A DNA stretch of 64,000 nucleotides. It comes from Dinoroseobacter sp965279125. Lineage in GTDB: Bacteria > Pseudomonadota > Alphaproteobacteria > Rhodobacterales > Rhodobacteraceae. The notes under the pieces were generated by a model. That model was not told where the DNA came from. It saw only the letters and a program-made list of their open reading frames with translations, and did not search any database. This document shows, piece by piece, positions 8,445 through 16,550 of the stretch. The DNA lies in assembly GCA_965279125.1 (NCBI GenBank), contig CBDIHL010000033.1, positions 54,231 to 118,230 of the forward strand, read 5' to 3'. A program made the position numbers and the translations under genes. Each line of letters opens with the position of its first letter. The first letter of the stretch is position 1.

Positions 8445-9898
8445 TCAGTGTACGGCGTGGGCCCTCGGGCGGTTGAGGTCTGCTTTGAACGCACTCGGAT
8501 CGCCGATGATGCTGTTATCCACCCCCTCAGGCGGCGGGCGGCTCTCAATCGGACCCGCCACAGCATCGGCATCAAACGGGCTTTGGGGATGGATGATAGC
8601 CACAACATCAAGGCTTGATTCTGTCGCCTCTTTGGGCAAATGCCGAACACGGTAGGCCGCCTCGCGGGTGTCCCCCTCGCCTCCCATCGTATCCCCATCA
8701 GCCAAAGTATGCCCGCCAGCGGTGGTCAGCCACGCGGCCCCCACCAGCTGCATCACCATCTCCGACATTTCGACCGGGGCAATCGGGTGGGCCAGCTCGA
8801 AGCCTGCAAAGGGGACAAACCCGTTGGTATGCGCTTGGCGCATCACCCCCTCGCCGGTTTGAGATTGGGAAATCTCGAAGTTGAGCCATTGCAGGAACGG
8901 CCATTCGCCTGTCATCGCCGCATCCGCCATCTCGGTCCACTGCAAGGGGCGGCAAGTAGTGATCCGCGCTTTCCCAATAGACCGCAAGGGCGACAGGAAG
9001 GCGCGCGAAGGTCGCCGCGATACAACTGCACAGACGTGCTGCGCGAAACACATCGAAGGTCGAGAACGACCCCGCCGTCACCGACACAGAGATATAGGAG
9101 CGGCGGCGCGCAAGCCGATCTTCCAGATCCGGGATCCGGCGATATTGGCGCGGCTCCATCGCCACCACGTTTGGGTTGAGCGCGTTCGGACCCGCCGAGA
9201 TCAGATTGGCCATCATGGCATCGGCCTGCGCCCCCGGCATCACAAGCGGGGATAATACAGTTCCGCCAGTGTCACACGCCATGTCTGGCATGAATGTGGG
9301 CGCAGACGGCAGATCAAGGTCGGGAAAATCCTCGCGCACCGCATCGAGGATTTCTTGCGGGGTGAATTGCAGCGTATCGGCGAAATGGATGTAGGCGCAA
9401 AAGTTTGGCGGTTTGGGGGTCTCAGGGGCTGCTTGTGCTGACTGCGCGGGCCCGGACATGGATCCATTTTCGCAGCTCATCCCGGCCTTCGCACCCTCAA
9501 ACAGGCGCGCATTCTGCTCTGGCGACAGTCCCAAGAATAGGGCCAGCGACACCAAAAGGTCCTTCTCGGCCTCGCGCAGAACGCCGTCGGACAAAGCCAC
9601 ACGCGCGGCAATGAAAAAGGCGGTCTGGCGTAACTCGTCCGACAGCACCTCCAGCGCGTCGGTCAGGACCGCGACATGCCCGCGCTTGGCGAAATCTGCC
9701 AACGTGTCTTGCAAGATGACCGCCAGACGCTCTTTTGATATCCCCCGAAACGCAGGCAGCACTTGCGCCGCCCCTGCTATCTCAGCGACTTCCCTAGGAT
9801 CAACCTCTCCGTCACAGGCAGCCGAGGCGACCGCAAATGCGGCCAGCGCCCAAGCCTCAGCTTCCGTCTTGGCTTTGCCCTTTGGCCCGCGCTTTCAT
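8445..9898 (-). pseudogene. TerB-like / DUF4261-like fusion gene, frame-disrupted twice
   Basis: Two overlapping frames together read as one protein. The N-terminal part resembles a TerB/tellurite-resistance helical domain (AFAVASAACDGEVDPREV, then helices to LSPEQ). The C-terminal part (residues after FCAYIHFADTLQFTP, including GFELAHPIAPVEMSEMVMQLV) resembles the DUF4261 family. The first disruption is near the start: the ATG at 9898 begins MKAR, and removing one base from the C-run at 9886-9888 connects it to the TerB frame. The second is at the G-run 8946-8949; removing one base joins YLPPL to QWTEMADA. The repaired length of 1,452 bases is an exact 484 codons. Without repair, the longest frame starts at a GTG at 9762. 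It is either a sequencing artefact or a pseudogene; the function is unknown. Confidence 0.68.
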
Positions 9899-10098
9899 GA
9901 ATACAGTCCCATGCCGTGCCCCTTTTGGTGTCCCCTCGCGTAGGCCGAGCCTGCCCTTAGCCCCGTGTCGAAACTTTGACAGGGTTTGGGAAAAGTGGTG
10001 CAAACGCCATCCTCGATTGCCGCACCACGCGATGTCGGTCTTGCAAGGGGTGCTGCGCGTCGTCATATCTGAGGGGACCAAGTTTTAGGGAGCTTTCC

Positions 10099-10413
10099 AT
10101 GTCCAGCTTTGACGACCGCGAGAACGCGTTTGAATCCAAATACGCCCATGACGCCGAGATGCAGTTCAAGGCCGATGCGCGCCGCAACAAGCTTTTGGGC
10201 CTCTGGGCCGCTGGCCTGATGGGCAAAGACGGCGACGCTGCCGCAGATTATGCCCGCGAAGTGGTCAAATCCGACTTTGAGGAAGCCGGTCACGAGGACG
10301 TCTACCGCAAGGTCTCCGGCGATCTGGGCGATCTGGCCGACGAGGCCACAATCCGCGCCAAAATGGCCGAGCTGCTGGCCGAGGCCAAAGCGCAGATCCT
10401 CGCGGGCGAGTAA
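10099..10413 (+). CDS. DUF1476 protein, F1-ATPase inhibitor zeta subunit
   Basis: 104 residues from the ATG at 10099, preceded by AGGGAG. MSSFDDRENAFESKYAHD at the N-terminus and the helix-rich remainder match the alphaproteobacterial DUF1476 family. Its Paracoccus member is the zeta subunit, which inserts its N-terminus into F1-ATPase to block ATP hydrolysis. The conserved FDDRExAFExKYAHDxE segment is that inhibitory helix. The gene is divergent from the TerB-like gene and ends at a long inverted repeat (10433-10461). Confidence 0.93.
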   Translation: MSSFDDRENAFESKYAHDAEMQFKADARRNKLLGLWAAGLMGKDGDAAADYAREVVKSDFEEAGHEDVYRKVSGDLGDLADEATIRAKMAELLAEAKAQILAGE

Positions 10414-10432
10414 GCCCCTTCGATAAAGACCT

Positions 10433-10461
10433 CATATTGCGCGGCCAGCCCGCGCAATATG
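10433..10461 (+). terminator. Perfect 12-base inverted repeat behind the DUF1476 gene
   Basis: Arms CATATTGCGCGG and CCGCGCAATATG with a five-base loop form a strong hairpin 19 bases after the stop codon. There is no T-tract, so it may act as a 3' stabiliser or a factor-dependent terminator. Confidence 0.6.
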
Positions 10462-10469
10462 AACACACC

Positions 10470-10508
10470 TCATGATCTTGATGATCATCTTCGATTTGCA
10501 TCATGATC
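10470..10508. promoter_or_regulatory. Cluster of ATGATC-type dyads upstream of the homocysteine methyltransferase
   Basis: TCATGATC occurs at 10470-10477 and again at 10501-10508. Between them is the perfect palindrome GATGATCATC (10480-10489). The cluster is 50-90 bases before the methyltransferase start, a usual place for an operator. The binding protein is not known; the middle element also partly resembles an FNR box (TTGAT-N4-ATC) but lacks its last two bases. Confidence 0.35.
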
Positions 10509-10557
10509 GAGGGGGTGTCAGAGCAGGGCAAATTTCCTCTGCCCGGACCATACTCCC

Positions 10558-11574
10558 ATGACCAATGCCCTGAGTGCCCTTCTGGAAACCCGCGACTGGC
10601 TTTTGACCGACGGGGCGACGGGAACGACGCTGTTTAACATGGGACTACAATCGGGCGACGCGCCTGAATTGTGGAACGTGGATCACCCCGAGAAGATCAC
10701 CGCCCTTTATCAAGGGGCCGTCGATGCGGGCAGCGATATCTTCCTGACCAACACGTTTGGCGGCACCGCCGCGCGGTTGAAGCTGCACGATGCGCAGGAT
10801 CGCGTGTTTGAGCTGAACAAGCTGGGTGCGGAAATTGGCCGCGAGGTGGCGGATAAGGCCGGGCGAAAGGTTGTTGTCGCGGGCTCCATCGGGCCCACAG
10901 GCGAGATAATGGCCCCGATGGGACCGCTTACCTTTGAAAGCGCCGTCGAGATGTTTCACGAGCAAGCCGAGGGCTTGAAGGCAGGCGGCGCAGATGTGCT
11001 CTGGGTCGAGACCATTTCTGCGCCCGAGGAATACAAAGCCGCCGCCGAGGCCGCAAGATTGGCAGACATGCCATGGTGCGGCACGATGAGTTTCGACACC
11101 GCCGGGCGCACGATGATGGGCCTGACCTCGGCCGATATGGCAAAGATGGTCGAGACGATCCCAAACCCGCCCATCGGCTTCGGCGCTAATTGCGGGGTTG
11201 GCGCGTCTGATCTGCTGCGCACGGTCCTGGGCTTTGCCGGCACCGGGACCGAGAGGCCCCTTATTGCAAAGGGGAATGCGGGCATTCCGAAGTATGTCGA
11301 CGGCCATATTCACTACGATGGGACGCCTGAGTTGATGGCCGAATACGCCCTGTTGGCGCGCGCATCCGGGGCCACGATCATCGGCGGATGCTGCGGGACA
11401 ACGCCCGAGCATTTGAGCGCGATGCGCAAGGCCTTGGAGACCCGCGAGGTGCCAGCGCGCCCCACTCTGGACGAGATCGCCGAGAAGATCGGTGGGTTTT
11501 CCTCGGCCGTGGATGGCACGGGCGAAGGTGGGCCCGTCTCGTCGAAACGCGCCAATCGGCGGCGGCGAGCTTAA
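10558..11574 (+). CDS. bmt: Homocysteine S-methyltransferase (betaine-homocysteine methyltransferase-like)
   Basis: 338 residues. A TIM-barrel Hcy-binding domain with the DGATGTTL start, TNTFGGT, AGSIGPTG, and the three zinc cysteines: Cys212 in GANCGVG and Cys278-Cys279 in GGCCGTTP. It transfers a methyl group to homocysteine, making methionine. A corrinoid protein gene lies 1.5 kb downstream. In Phaeobacter and Dinoroseobacter such a pair forms, with a separate pterin-binding protein, a split methionine synthase, so the direct methyl donor may be methylcobalamin rather than betaine. The C-terminus ends in a basic RANRRRRA tail. The annotation as bmt is the usual database name and not proof of betaine use. 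Confidence 0.87.
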   Translation: MTNALSALLETRDWLLTDGATGTTLFNMGLQSGDAPELWNVDHPEKITALYQGAVDAGSDIFLTNTFGGTAARLKLHDAQDRVFELNKLGAEIGREVADKAGRKVVVAGSIGPTGEIMAPMGPLTFESAVEMFHEQAEGLKAGGADVLWVETISAPEEYKAAAEAARLADMPWCGTMSFDTAGRTMMGLTSADMAKMVETIPNPPIGFGANCGVGASDLLRTVLGFAGTGTERPLIAKGNAGIPKYVDGHIHYDGTPELMAEYALLARASGATIIGGCCGTTPEHLSAMRKALETREVPARPTLDEIAEKIGGFSSAVDGTGEGGPVSSKRANRRRRA

Positions 11575-11609
11575 CGGTTTGGTAACCTTGTCATGTCAGA
11601 CGTTATCCC

Positions 11610-11861
11610 ATGGCACAGACACCAGACTTTCTCAGACCCGATCTCTGGCTTGAAGGCGTGTTTTCCGCGCGCGCGGCGGCCCAAGGCGGCGTTGTGCGCC
11701 GAAAGACCCGCGATATTGAGCGCACCATTGGACGCGAGGCCTTCGTGCGCGAGTTGGATCGGCGCGGGTTTCGCGCGGTGGAGAATGCGGGCCAGACGGT
11801 TATTTTCTGCAACCGCGAGCCTGTTACAGGCCTGCGCAGCGCGGGCCAAGGTCTCACGTGA
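11610..11861 (+). CDS. Small conserved orphan protein, paralogue of the one at 50398
   Basis: 83 residues. It shares a clear pattern with the 80-residue protein at 50398-50640: W...(I/V)F(S/T)A(R/K)A.A(Q/K)GG(I/V)VRR...(D/E)(I/V)ER..GR(D/E)A(L/F)..E(L/V).RR.F...E..GQ.(I/V)I.CN. Secondary structure looks like an alpha-beta domain with a basic core. Rhodobacterales genomes often carry such a small protein under a misleading phosphoribosylanthranilate isomerase name, which the length rules out. The start at 11610 lies 36 bases after the methyltransferase stop. The stop lies within the palindrome at 11848-11867. Function unknown. Confidence 0.72.
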   Translation: MAQTPDFLRPDLWLEGVFSARAAAQGGVVRRKTRDIERTIGREAFVRELDRRGFRAVENAGQTVIFCNREPVTGLRSAGQGLT

Positions 11862-11890
11862 GACCTTGCAAATCTCCTCGTGGAGATTTG
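11848..11890. terminator. Two adjacent palindromes between convergent genes
   Basis: A perfect 20-base palindrome (arms AAGGTCTCAC / GTGAGACCTT, 11848-11867) overlaps the end of the small gene. It is followed by a nine-base stem CAAATCTCC / GGAGATTTG with loop TCGT (11869-11890). The radical SAM gene ends at 11893 on the other strand. The pair fits a bidirectional terminator; the first palindrome also partly resembles a parS site. Confidence 0.6.
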
Positions 11891-11892
11891 GC

Positions 11893-12975
11893 CTAGAACA
11901 ACCGCAACTGATCTCCAACCTTAGGCGGCACCTCAAACAGATCACATCGCAGCTCGGGCAAGTGCTGCGCCAACCCGACCCTATCCCGCGCCTTGTGAAA
12001 CCTGTCCCTGAGCAACTGCGCATAAACCCCCGTCCCAGTCATCCGCGTGCCAAAGGCCGCGTCATACTCCGCCCCGCCATGCATCTCGCGCACCCGGTTC
12101 ATCACGCGCGCAGCCCGATCCGGGACATGCTCGGCCAGCCAATCGCGAAACAGCGCCGAGACCTCGCGCGGCAAGCGCAGCGCGATACATGTGGCCGAGC
12201 GCGCGCCCGCATCCGCCCCCGCCTGCATCAAGGCTTCGATCTCGTGGCAGGTCAGCCCCGGCACGATGGGCGAGGCCTGGATGCGCACCGGAATGCCCGC
12301 CTCACGCAGCCGCGTGATGGTCTTCAGGCGGCGCGCGGGGCTGGGCACCCGCGGCTCCATCTTGCGCGCAAGCCCCGCATCAAGCGTCGTGACCGAGATC
12401 CCAACCTGCACCAGCCCCTGCCCGGCCATGTCGCTGAGAATATCGAGATCGCGCTCGATCAAGCTGCCTTTGGTGACAATCCCAACCGGATGGCGATGCG
12501 CGGCCAAGACCTGCAACACCGCGCGCATGATCCCGCGATCCCGCTCGATCGGCTGATATGCATCCGTATTCGTGCCGATGGCGATCACCGCAGGCTTGTA
12601 ACCGGGGCGCGCCAACTGACGCGCGAGCACCTCGGCTGCGTTGGGTTTGGCGATCAACTGCGTCTCGAAATCGAGGCCCGGCGACAGGCCCAGATACGCA
12701 TGACTGGGCCGCGCAAAACAATAAATGCATCCATGCTCGCACCCCCGATACGGGTTGATCGAGCGGTCAAAGGGGATATCGGGCGAGGTATTGCGCGCCA
12801 AAATGCTGCGCGCGCGCTCTTCGCGGACATCCGTGCGCATCACCGGTGCTGTGTCATCCAGATCCCAACCGTCAGAAACCGCAACCTTTTCAAACCGTTC
12901 AAATCGGTTCGTGGCATTGGTGGCCGCCCCCCGGCCCGGGCGCGCCTCAGGATCAATTTTCGGGGCAGTTTCCAT
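11893..12975 (-). CDS. PA0069-family radical SAM protein
   Basis: 360 residues. The radical SAM cluster site CEHGCIYC gives Cys79, Cys83 and Cys86 (CxxxCxxC); the flanks NPYRGCEHGC and FARPSHAYLGLSPGLDFET match the SplB-like PA0069 family. Beta-barrel motifs follow (AIGTNTDAYQPIE, IVTKGSLIERD, GISVTTLD). The reaction is unknown; despite relatedness to spore photoproduct lyase, this organism does not sporulate. The gene lies antisense between the homocysteine methyltransferase and corrinoid genes, an arrangement also recalled from roseobacters. The ATG at 12975 faces the corrinoid gene across a 148-base divergent spacer. Confidence 0.88.
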   Translation of the reverse strand: METAPKIDPEARPGRGAATNATNRFERFEKVAVSDGWDLDDTAPVMRTDVREERARSILARNTSPDIPFDRSINPYRGCEHGCIYCFARPSHAYLGLSPGLDFETQLIAKPNAAEVLARQLARPGYKPAVIAIGTNTDAYQPIERDRGIMRAVLQVLAAHRHPVGIVTKGSLIERDLDILSDMAGQGLVQVGISVTTLDAGLARKMEPRVPSPARRLKTITRLREAGIPVRIQASPIVPGLTCHEIEALMQAGADAGARSATCIALRLPREVSALFRDWLAEHVPDRAARVMNRVREMHGGAEYDAAFGTRMTGTGVYAQLLRDRFHKARDRVGLAQHLPELRCDLFEVPPKVGDQLRLF

Positions 12976-13123
12976 CCGTCAAAATATAGAACGAACGCGG
13001 AACACACACAAGCGCAGGTCGGTCACGGCGTGATCCATGTCGCTAACCAGCGTGTTTGTCGCACCCGACCAATTAGGTATTCACTAGTATGCAAGCCGAG
13101 CGCGATCCAGGGAGCCCCTCAAC

Positions 13124-13828
13124 ATGTCTGACCAAGAAGACGATATCATCCTCTCCGAACTGCCCGACGATGAACTCGTCGCCCAGATGTTCGACGACCT
13201 CTATGACGGTCTGAAAGAGGAAATCGAGGAAGGCGTGAACATCCTTCTGGAGCGCGGCTGGGAGCCGTATCGCATCCTCACCGAAGCCCTCGTCGGTGGC
13301 ATGACCATCGTGGGCAACGACTTCCGGGATGGCATTTTGTTCGTGCCCGAAGTCCTTCTGGCAGCCAATGCCATGAAGGGCGGGATGGCAATCTTGAAGC
13401 CTTTGCTGATCGAAACGGGGGCCCCGCGCGTCGGCAAGATGGTCATCGGGACGGTCAAGGGCGACATCCACGATATCGGCAAGAACCTCGTGTCGATGAT
13501 GATGGAGGGTGCGGGCTTCGAGGTTGTCGACCTTGGGATCAACACCGCTGCGGACGAATATCTGGAGGCCTTGGCCACTGAGCAGCCCGACATCCTTGGC
13601 ATGTCAGCTTTGCTGACCACCACCATGCCTTACATGAAAGTCGTGATCGACACGATGGTCGAGAAAGGCATTCGCGAGGACTATACCGTGCTCGTCGGCG
13701 GCGCCCCCTTGAACGAGGAGTTCGGTAAGGCCATCGGCGCGGATGCCTATTGCCGGGACGCTGCCGTTGCGGTCGAGACGGCAAAGACCTTCATGGCGCG
13801 CAAGCATAACCAATTGGCGGCGGGATAA
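13124..13828 (+). CDS. Corrinoid (B12-binding) methyltransferase protein, split methionine synthase component
   Basis: 234 residues. An N-terminal helical cap (B12-binding 2, about residues 15-100) precedes a Rossmann-type cobalamin domain with GDIHDIG, in which D114-x-H116-x-x-G119 supplies the axial histidine; further cobalamin loops are GMSALLTTTM and VGGAPLNEEF. The layout is that of MtbC/MtaC proteins and the MetH B12 module. With the homocysteine methyltransferase nearby it probably carries methyl groups to homocysteine. AGGGAG lies upstream of the ATG at a normal spacing. The pterin-binding partner and reactivase are not in the window. Confidence 0.92.
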   Translation: MSDQEDDIILSELPDDELVAQMFDDLYDGLKEEIEEGVNILLERGWEPYRILTEALVGGMTIVGNDFRDGILFVPEVLLAANAMKGGMAILKPLLIETGAPRVGKMVIGTVKGDIHDIGKNLVSMMMEGAGFEVVDLGINTAADEYLEALATEQPDILGMSALLTTTMPYMKVVIDTMVEKGIREDYTVLVGGAPLNEEFGKAIGADAYCRDAAVAVETAKTFMARKHNQLAAG

Positions 13829-14001
13829 GGTCTCGCCGGGGGTTTCGAGTATTTGTGGAACCCTGAATGGAAGGGGGCGGCCCGGTCTTCGCGGCGCGCC
13901 CGGTATTGGGCGCTGGGTTTGTGAGGTATTGAGGCCGCGCGTCTCTTATGGGGGGGCAACATGTGTCGTTATGCGCCTCACGCCGCCTGGGGTTTGAGGA
14001 C

Positions 14002-14871
14002 ATGCCACCCCGCGACATCGCCCTTGTCCTGATCGTGGTCCTCGCCTTCGGGTCAAACTTCACGGCGATGAAATTCGTTCTCGCGGAACTGCCGCCCTAT
14101 TTGTTCACCGCCTTGCGCACCGGCATCCTGTTGCCGCTGTTGCTGGTATTGCCCAAACCGAATGTGTCTTGGGTCAAATTGCTGGCCATTGGCGGATTTA
14201 TTCATCTAGGCCAGTTTGGCCTCTTGTTCACGGCACTGCAGGCCGATGCAACCGCAGGTTTGGCATCACTTTTGATCCAGGCGCAGGTGCCGTTTACCAT
14301 TCTGCTGGCCGCCTTGATCTATGGCGAGCGCGTGCGCGTTCTACAAATCTTCGGCATTGGGATCTCTTTCGCAGGCCTGGGGATCTTCGCGTTGACGGCG
14401 GGCGGCAACCTCACTTTGTTGGGGCTCGCGCTGATCCTGGCAGGGGCGCTGTCTTGGACCTGCGGGAACCTGGTCTTGCGCCGCACCCCGAGCACCGCTC
14501 CGTTGGCGCTTGTCGTTTGGGCGGGATGTGTTCCGGTACTGCCGATGCTGGGCTTGTCTATAGTCTTCGAGACCCAAGATCCGCTAGGTGTTCTGGTCAA
14601 TGTCAGTTTGCGCGGCTGGCTATCGCTGCTTTACGTCTCACTCGCTTCGGTTGTCGTGGGCTATTCGCTTTGGGGTGTGCTGTTGTCTCGCCATACAGCT
14701 GCCAATGTCACGCCCTTTGCGCTTCTGATCCCTGTCATAGGTATGGGCACAGCAGCGTTAGTGCTGGGCGAGCGCCTGTCAGTCCTGGAATTTGCCGGAA
14801 CTTGCGTGGTTCTTGTCGGTTTGGCGCTGGCCGTTTTGGGGCCGCGCTGGCAGGATCGGCAACATGGATGA
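14002..14871 (+). CDS. EamA/DMT-family transporter
   Basis: 289 residues from the ATG at 14002 with a short GAGG spacing; in-frame codons before it include no family sequence. About ten hydrophobic spans in two EamA repeats are visible, for example IALVLIVVLAFGSNF at the start, a mid-protein LILAGALSWTCGNLVLRR at the start of repeat 2, and PFALLIPVIGMGTAALVLGERLS near the end. DMT transporters of this kind export amino acids or metabolites; RhaT- or YddG-like substrates cannot be told apart. Its last eight bases overlap the start of the DUF1638 gene, implying translational coupling. Confidence 0.88.
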   Translation: MPPRDIALVLIVVLAFGSNFTAMKFVLAELPPYLFTALRTGILLPLLLVLPKPNVSWVKLLAIGGFIHLGQFGLLFTALQADATAGLASLLIQAQVPFTILLAALIYGERVRVLQIFGIGISFAGLGIFALTAGGNLTLLGLALILAGALSWTCGNLVLRRTPSTAPLALVVWAGCVPVLPMLGLSIVFETQDPLGVLVNVSLRGWLSLLYVSLASVVVGYSLWGVLLSRHTAANVTPFALLIPVIGMGTAALVLGERLSVLEFAGTCVVLVGLALAVLGPRWQDRQHG

Positions 14872-15493
14872 CCATTCCCTGACACATGACGGACTGCAAG
14901 CCTCAGGCAAGGGGCGTGTCTTGATCCTCGCCTGTGGAGCGCTTGCCCGTGAGATTTTAGCGGTGGTTGAGGCAGGCGGTTGGGATCATCTGGATCTGCA
15001 CTGCCTGCCTGCGATCTTGCACAACAGCCCCAAAGACATTCCAGATGCGGTTGAAGCCGCAGTGATCGCGCGCCGGGATCACTACGCGTCGATTTTCGTG
15101 GCCTATGCCGATTGCGGCACGGGGGGACTTTTACAGGCGCGCTGCGACGCTCTTGAGGTCGAAATGATCGCAGGCCCGCATTGCTACAGCTTCTTTGAAG
15201 GCAACCAGGTGTTTGCGATGCGCGAGGAAATGACCTCGTTCTACCTGACTGACTTTCTCGTGCGCCAGTTCGAGGCGTTTGTGACCAAGCCCCTGGGCCT
15301 TGATCGCCACCCACAGCTGCGTGACATGTATTTCGGGAATTACGAGACCCTTGTATACCAAGCTCAGGTCAATGATCCTGTACTAGACGCAAAGGCTAAG
15401 GAGTGTGCGCGGCAACTTGGGCTTGCTTATGAACGGCGGTTTACCGGCTATGGGGATTTGGCGCGTGCATTGCACCGTGCAGCCCAGAGCTAA
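14864..15493 (+). CDS. DUF1638 protein
   Basis: 209 residues from the ATG at 14864, overlapping the transporter stop. Conserved features are RVLILACGALAREI near the N-terminus, DLHCLPAILHN, FVAYADCGTGG, and GPHCYSFFEGN. Four cysteines or histidines lie in motif positions, which suggests a metal or corrinoid-related site, but this is inference. DUF1638 genes are often found near corrinoid methyltransferase genes in Rhodobacterales and methanogens. The corrinoid gene is 1 kb upstream on the same strand. Function not established. Confidence 0.82.
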   Translation: MDDHSLTHDGLQASGKGRVLILACGALAREILAVVEAGGWDHLDLHCLPAILHNSPKDIPDAVEAAVIARRDHYASIFVAYADCGTGGLLQARCDALEVEMIAGPHCYSFFEGNQVFAMREEMTSFYLTDFLVRQFEAFVTKPLGLDRHPQLRDMYFGNYETLVYQAQVNDPVLDAKAKECARQLGLAYERRFTGYGDLARALHRAAQS

Positions 15494-15501
15494 ATCACCA
15501 A

Positions 15502-15933
15502 TCACCCCGCCGCGGCAGCCACTGCGGCTGTTTGGCGGATCCGCTCGACCATGGCGCGCAGCCCGTTGGAGCGTTGTGCCGACAGATGATCGTTCAGTCC
15601 CAAACGCCCCATCTCGGCCATGGGATCAATCGCACCGATCTGCGACACGCTGCGCCCATCATAAAGCGCCACCAGCACCGCGATCAGGCCTTGCACGATC
15701 ATCGCGTCACTGGCCCCGCGAAAATGGTAGATGGCATCCGGTCCGGTCCCATCGATTTCGGGAACCAGCCACACCTGACTTGCACAGCCATCGACTTTGG
15801 TGGCCGGCACGCGCAGCGCGTCTTCCAACGGGTCCATCGCCTTGCCCATATCGATGACGTGGCGGTAGCGATCTTCCCAATCATCGAGAAACTCGAATGT
15901 CTCGGACAATTCGTCGAACTCTTCTTGTGCCAT
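15502..15933 (-). CDS. sufE: SufE-family sulfur acceptor protein
   Basis: 143 residues from the ATG at 15933 (MAQEEFDELSETFEFLDDWEDRYRHVIDMG). The catalytic cysteine is Cys50 in KVDGCASQVWL, the family signature, followed by FRGASDAMIVQGLIAVL and the LGLNDHLSAQRSNGLRAMVERIR C-terminal helix. SufE takes persulfide sulfur from the SufS cysteine desulfurase for Fe-S cluster assembly. No suf operon is nearby; it is convergent with DUF1638 with only eight bases between. Confidence 0.94.
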   Translation of the reverse strand: MAQEEFDELSETFEFLDDWEDRYRHVIDMGKAMDPLEDALRVPATKVDGCASQVWLVPEIDGTGPDAIYHFRGASDAMIVQGLIAVLVALYDGRSVSQIGAIDPMAEMGRLGLNDHLSAQRSNGLRAMVERIRQTAAVAAAAG

Positions 15934-16066
15934 AAAGGTCCCCTCGGCGCTGCTGCTGCGATACCTAAGTCCTTGCCCCCATGCGGTCCAGCCCTGCAAG
16001 CGGGCTTTTCAAACGCACCGGGGTGAGGTAGCCAAGAACGCAAGGCAAGACAGTGGAGTTGGGCAT

Positions 16067-16519
16067 ATGAAATCCCTCGTGGCAGCAGGACTGATCGCAA
16101 CCCTCGTGGTTGCCGGGTGCGGGACGCGGCTGAACCCGCTGAACTGGTTCGGCTCGGACGAAGAAACCATTGCAGGCGCTCCGGCTGATTTCATCACCGA
16201 CCCGCGCCCGCTGGCGGCCCAGATCACCAGCTTGCGCATCGAGCGGACGGTCGGCGGTGCGATCATCCGCGCAACCGCCCTGCCCCCGACGCAAGGCTTT
16301 TGGGACGCGGAATTGGTGCCGCTGAATAATGAAGAGCCCGACGATAACCGCGTGTTGACCTATGAATTCCGCCTCGCGGAGCCCGTTTTCGACCGCCCCG
16401 TCTCGACCGAACGGTCGCGCGAAGTTGTCGTGGCGCAGTTCATCAGCGACCGGGGTCTCGCGAATGTGCGGCGCATCACCGTCACGGGCACCGCGAATAG
16501 TCGCACGGTCCGTCGGTAA
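16067..16519 (+). CDS. Putative lipoprotein
   Basis: 150 residues. The N-terminus has a type II signal: MKSLVAAGLIATLVVAGC with the lipobox VAGC and Cys18 as the lipidated residue. The next residues (GTRLNPLNWFG) are usual for small Rhodobacterales lipoproteins. The mature part is a beta-rich acidic domain with a SREVVVAQFISDRGLANVRRITVTG end. No family function is known to me. It is likely exported and anchored to a membrane. It precedes the YeeE pair by 31 bases. Confidence 0.78.
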   Translation: MKSLVAAGLIATLVVAGCGTRLNPLNWFGSDEETIAGAPADFITDPRPLAAQITSLRIERTVGGAIIRATALPPTQGFWDAELVPLNNEEPDDNRVLTYEFRLAEPVFDRPVSTERSREVVVAQFISDRGLANVRRITVTGTANSRTVRR

Positions 16520-16550
16520 TTCATTCATTCATTCAAGTTTTGAGGTCGGC

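Noticed and set aside
10414..10557. SAM-II or SAH riboswitch before the homocysteine methyltransferase
   Set aside because: The conserved core bases of neither class can be found; only dyads and a weak stem near the start are present.
11848..11867. True parS site
   Set aside because: Four of sixteen positions differ from the recalled consensus and it abuts a second hairpin between convergent genes; a terminator is simpler.
11593..13131. Plus-strand open frame of 512 codons
   Set aside because: Runs antisense through the radical SAM gene with its CxxxCxxC motif; composition is typical of a shadow.
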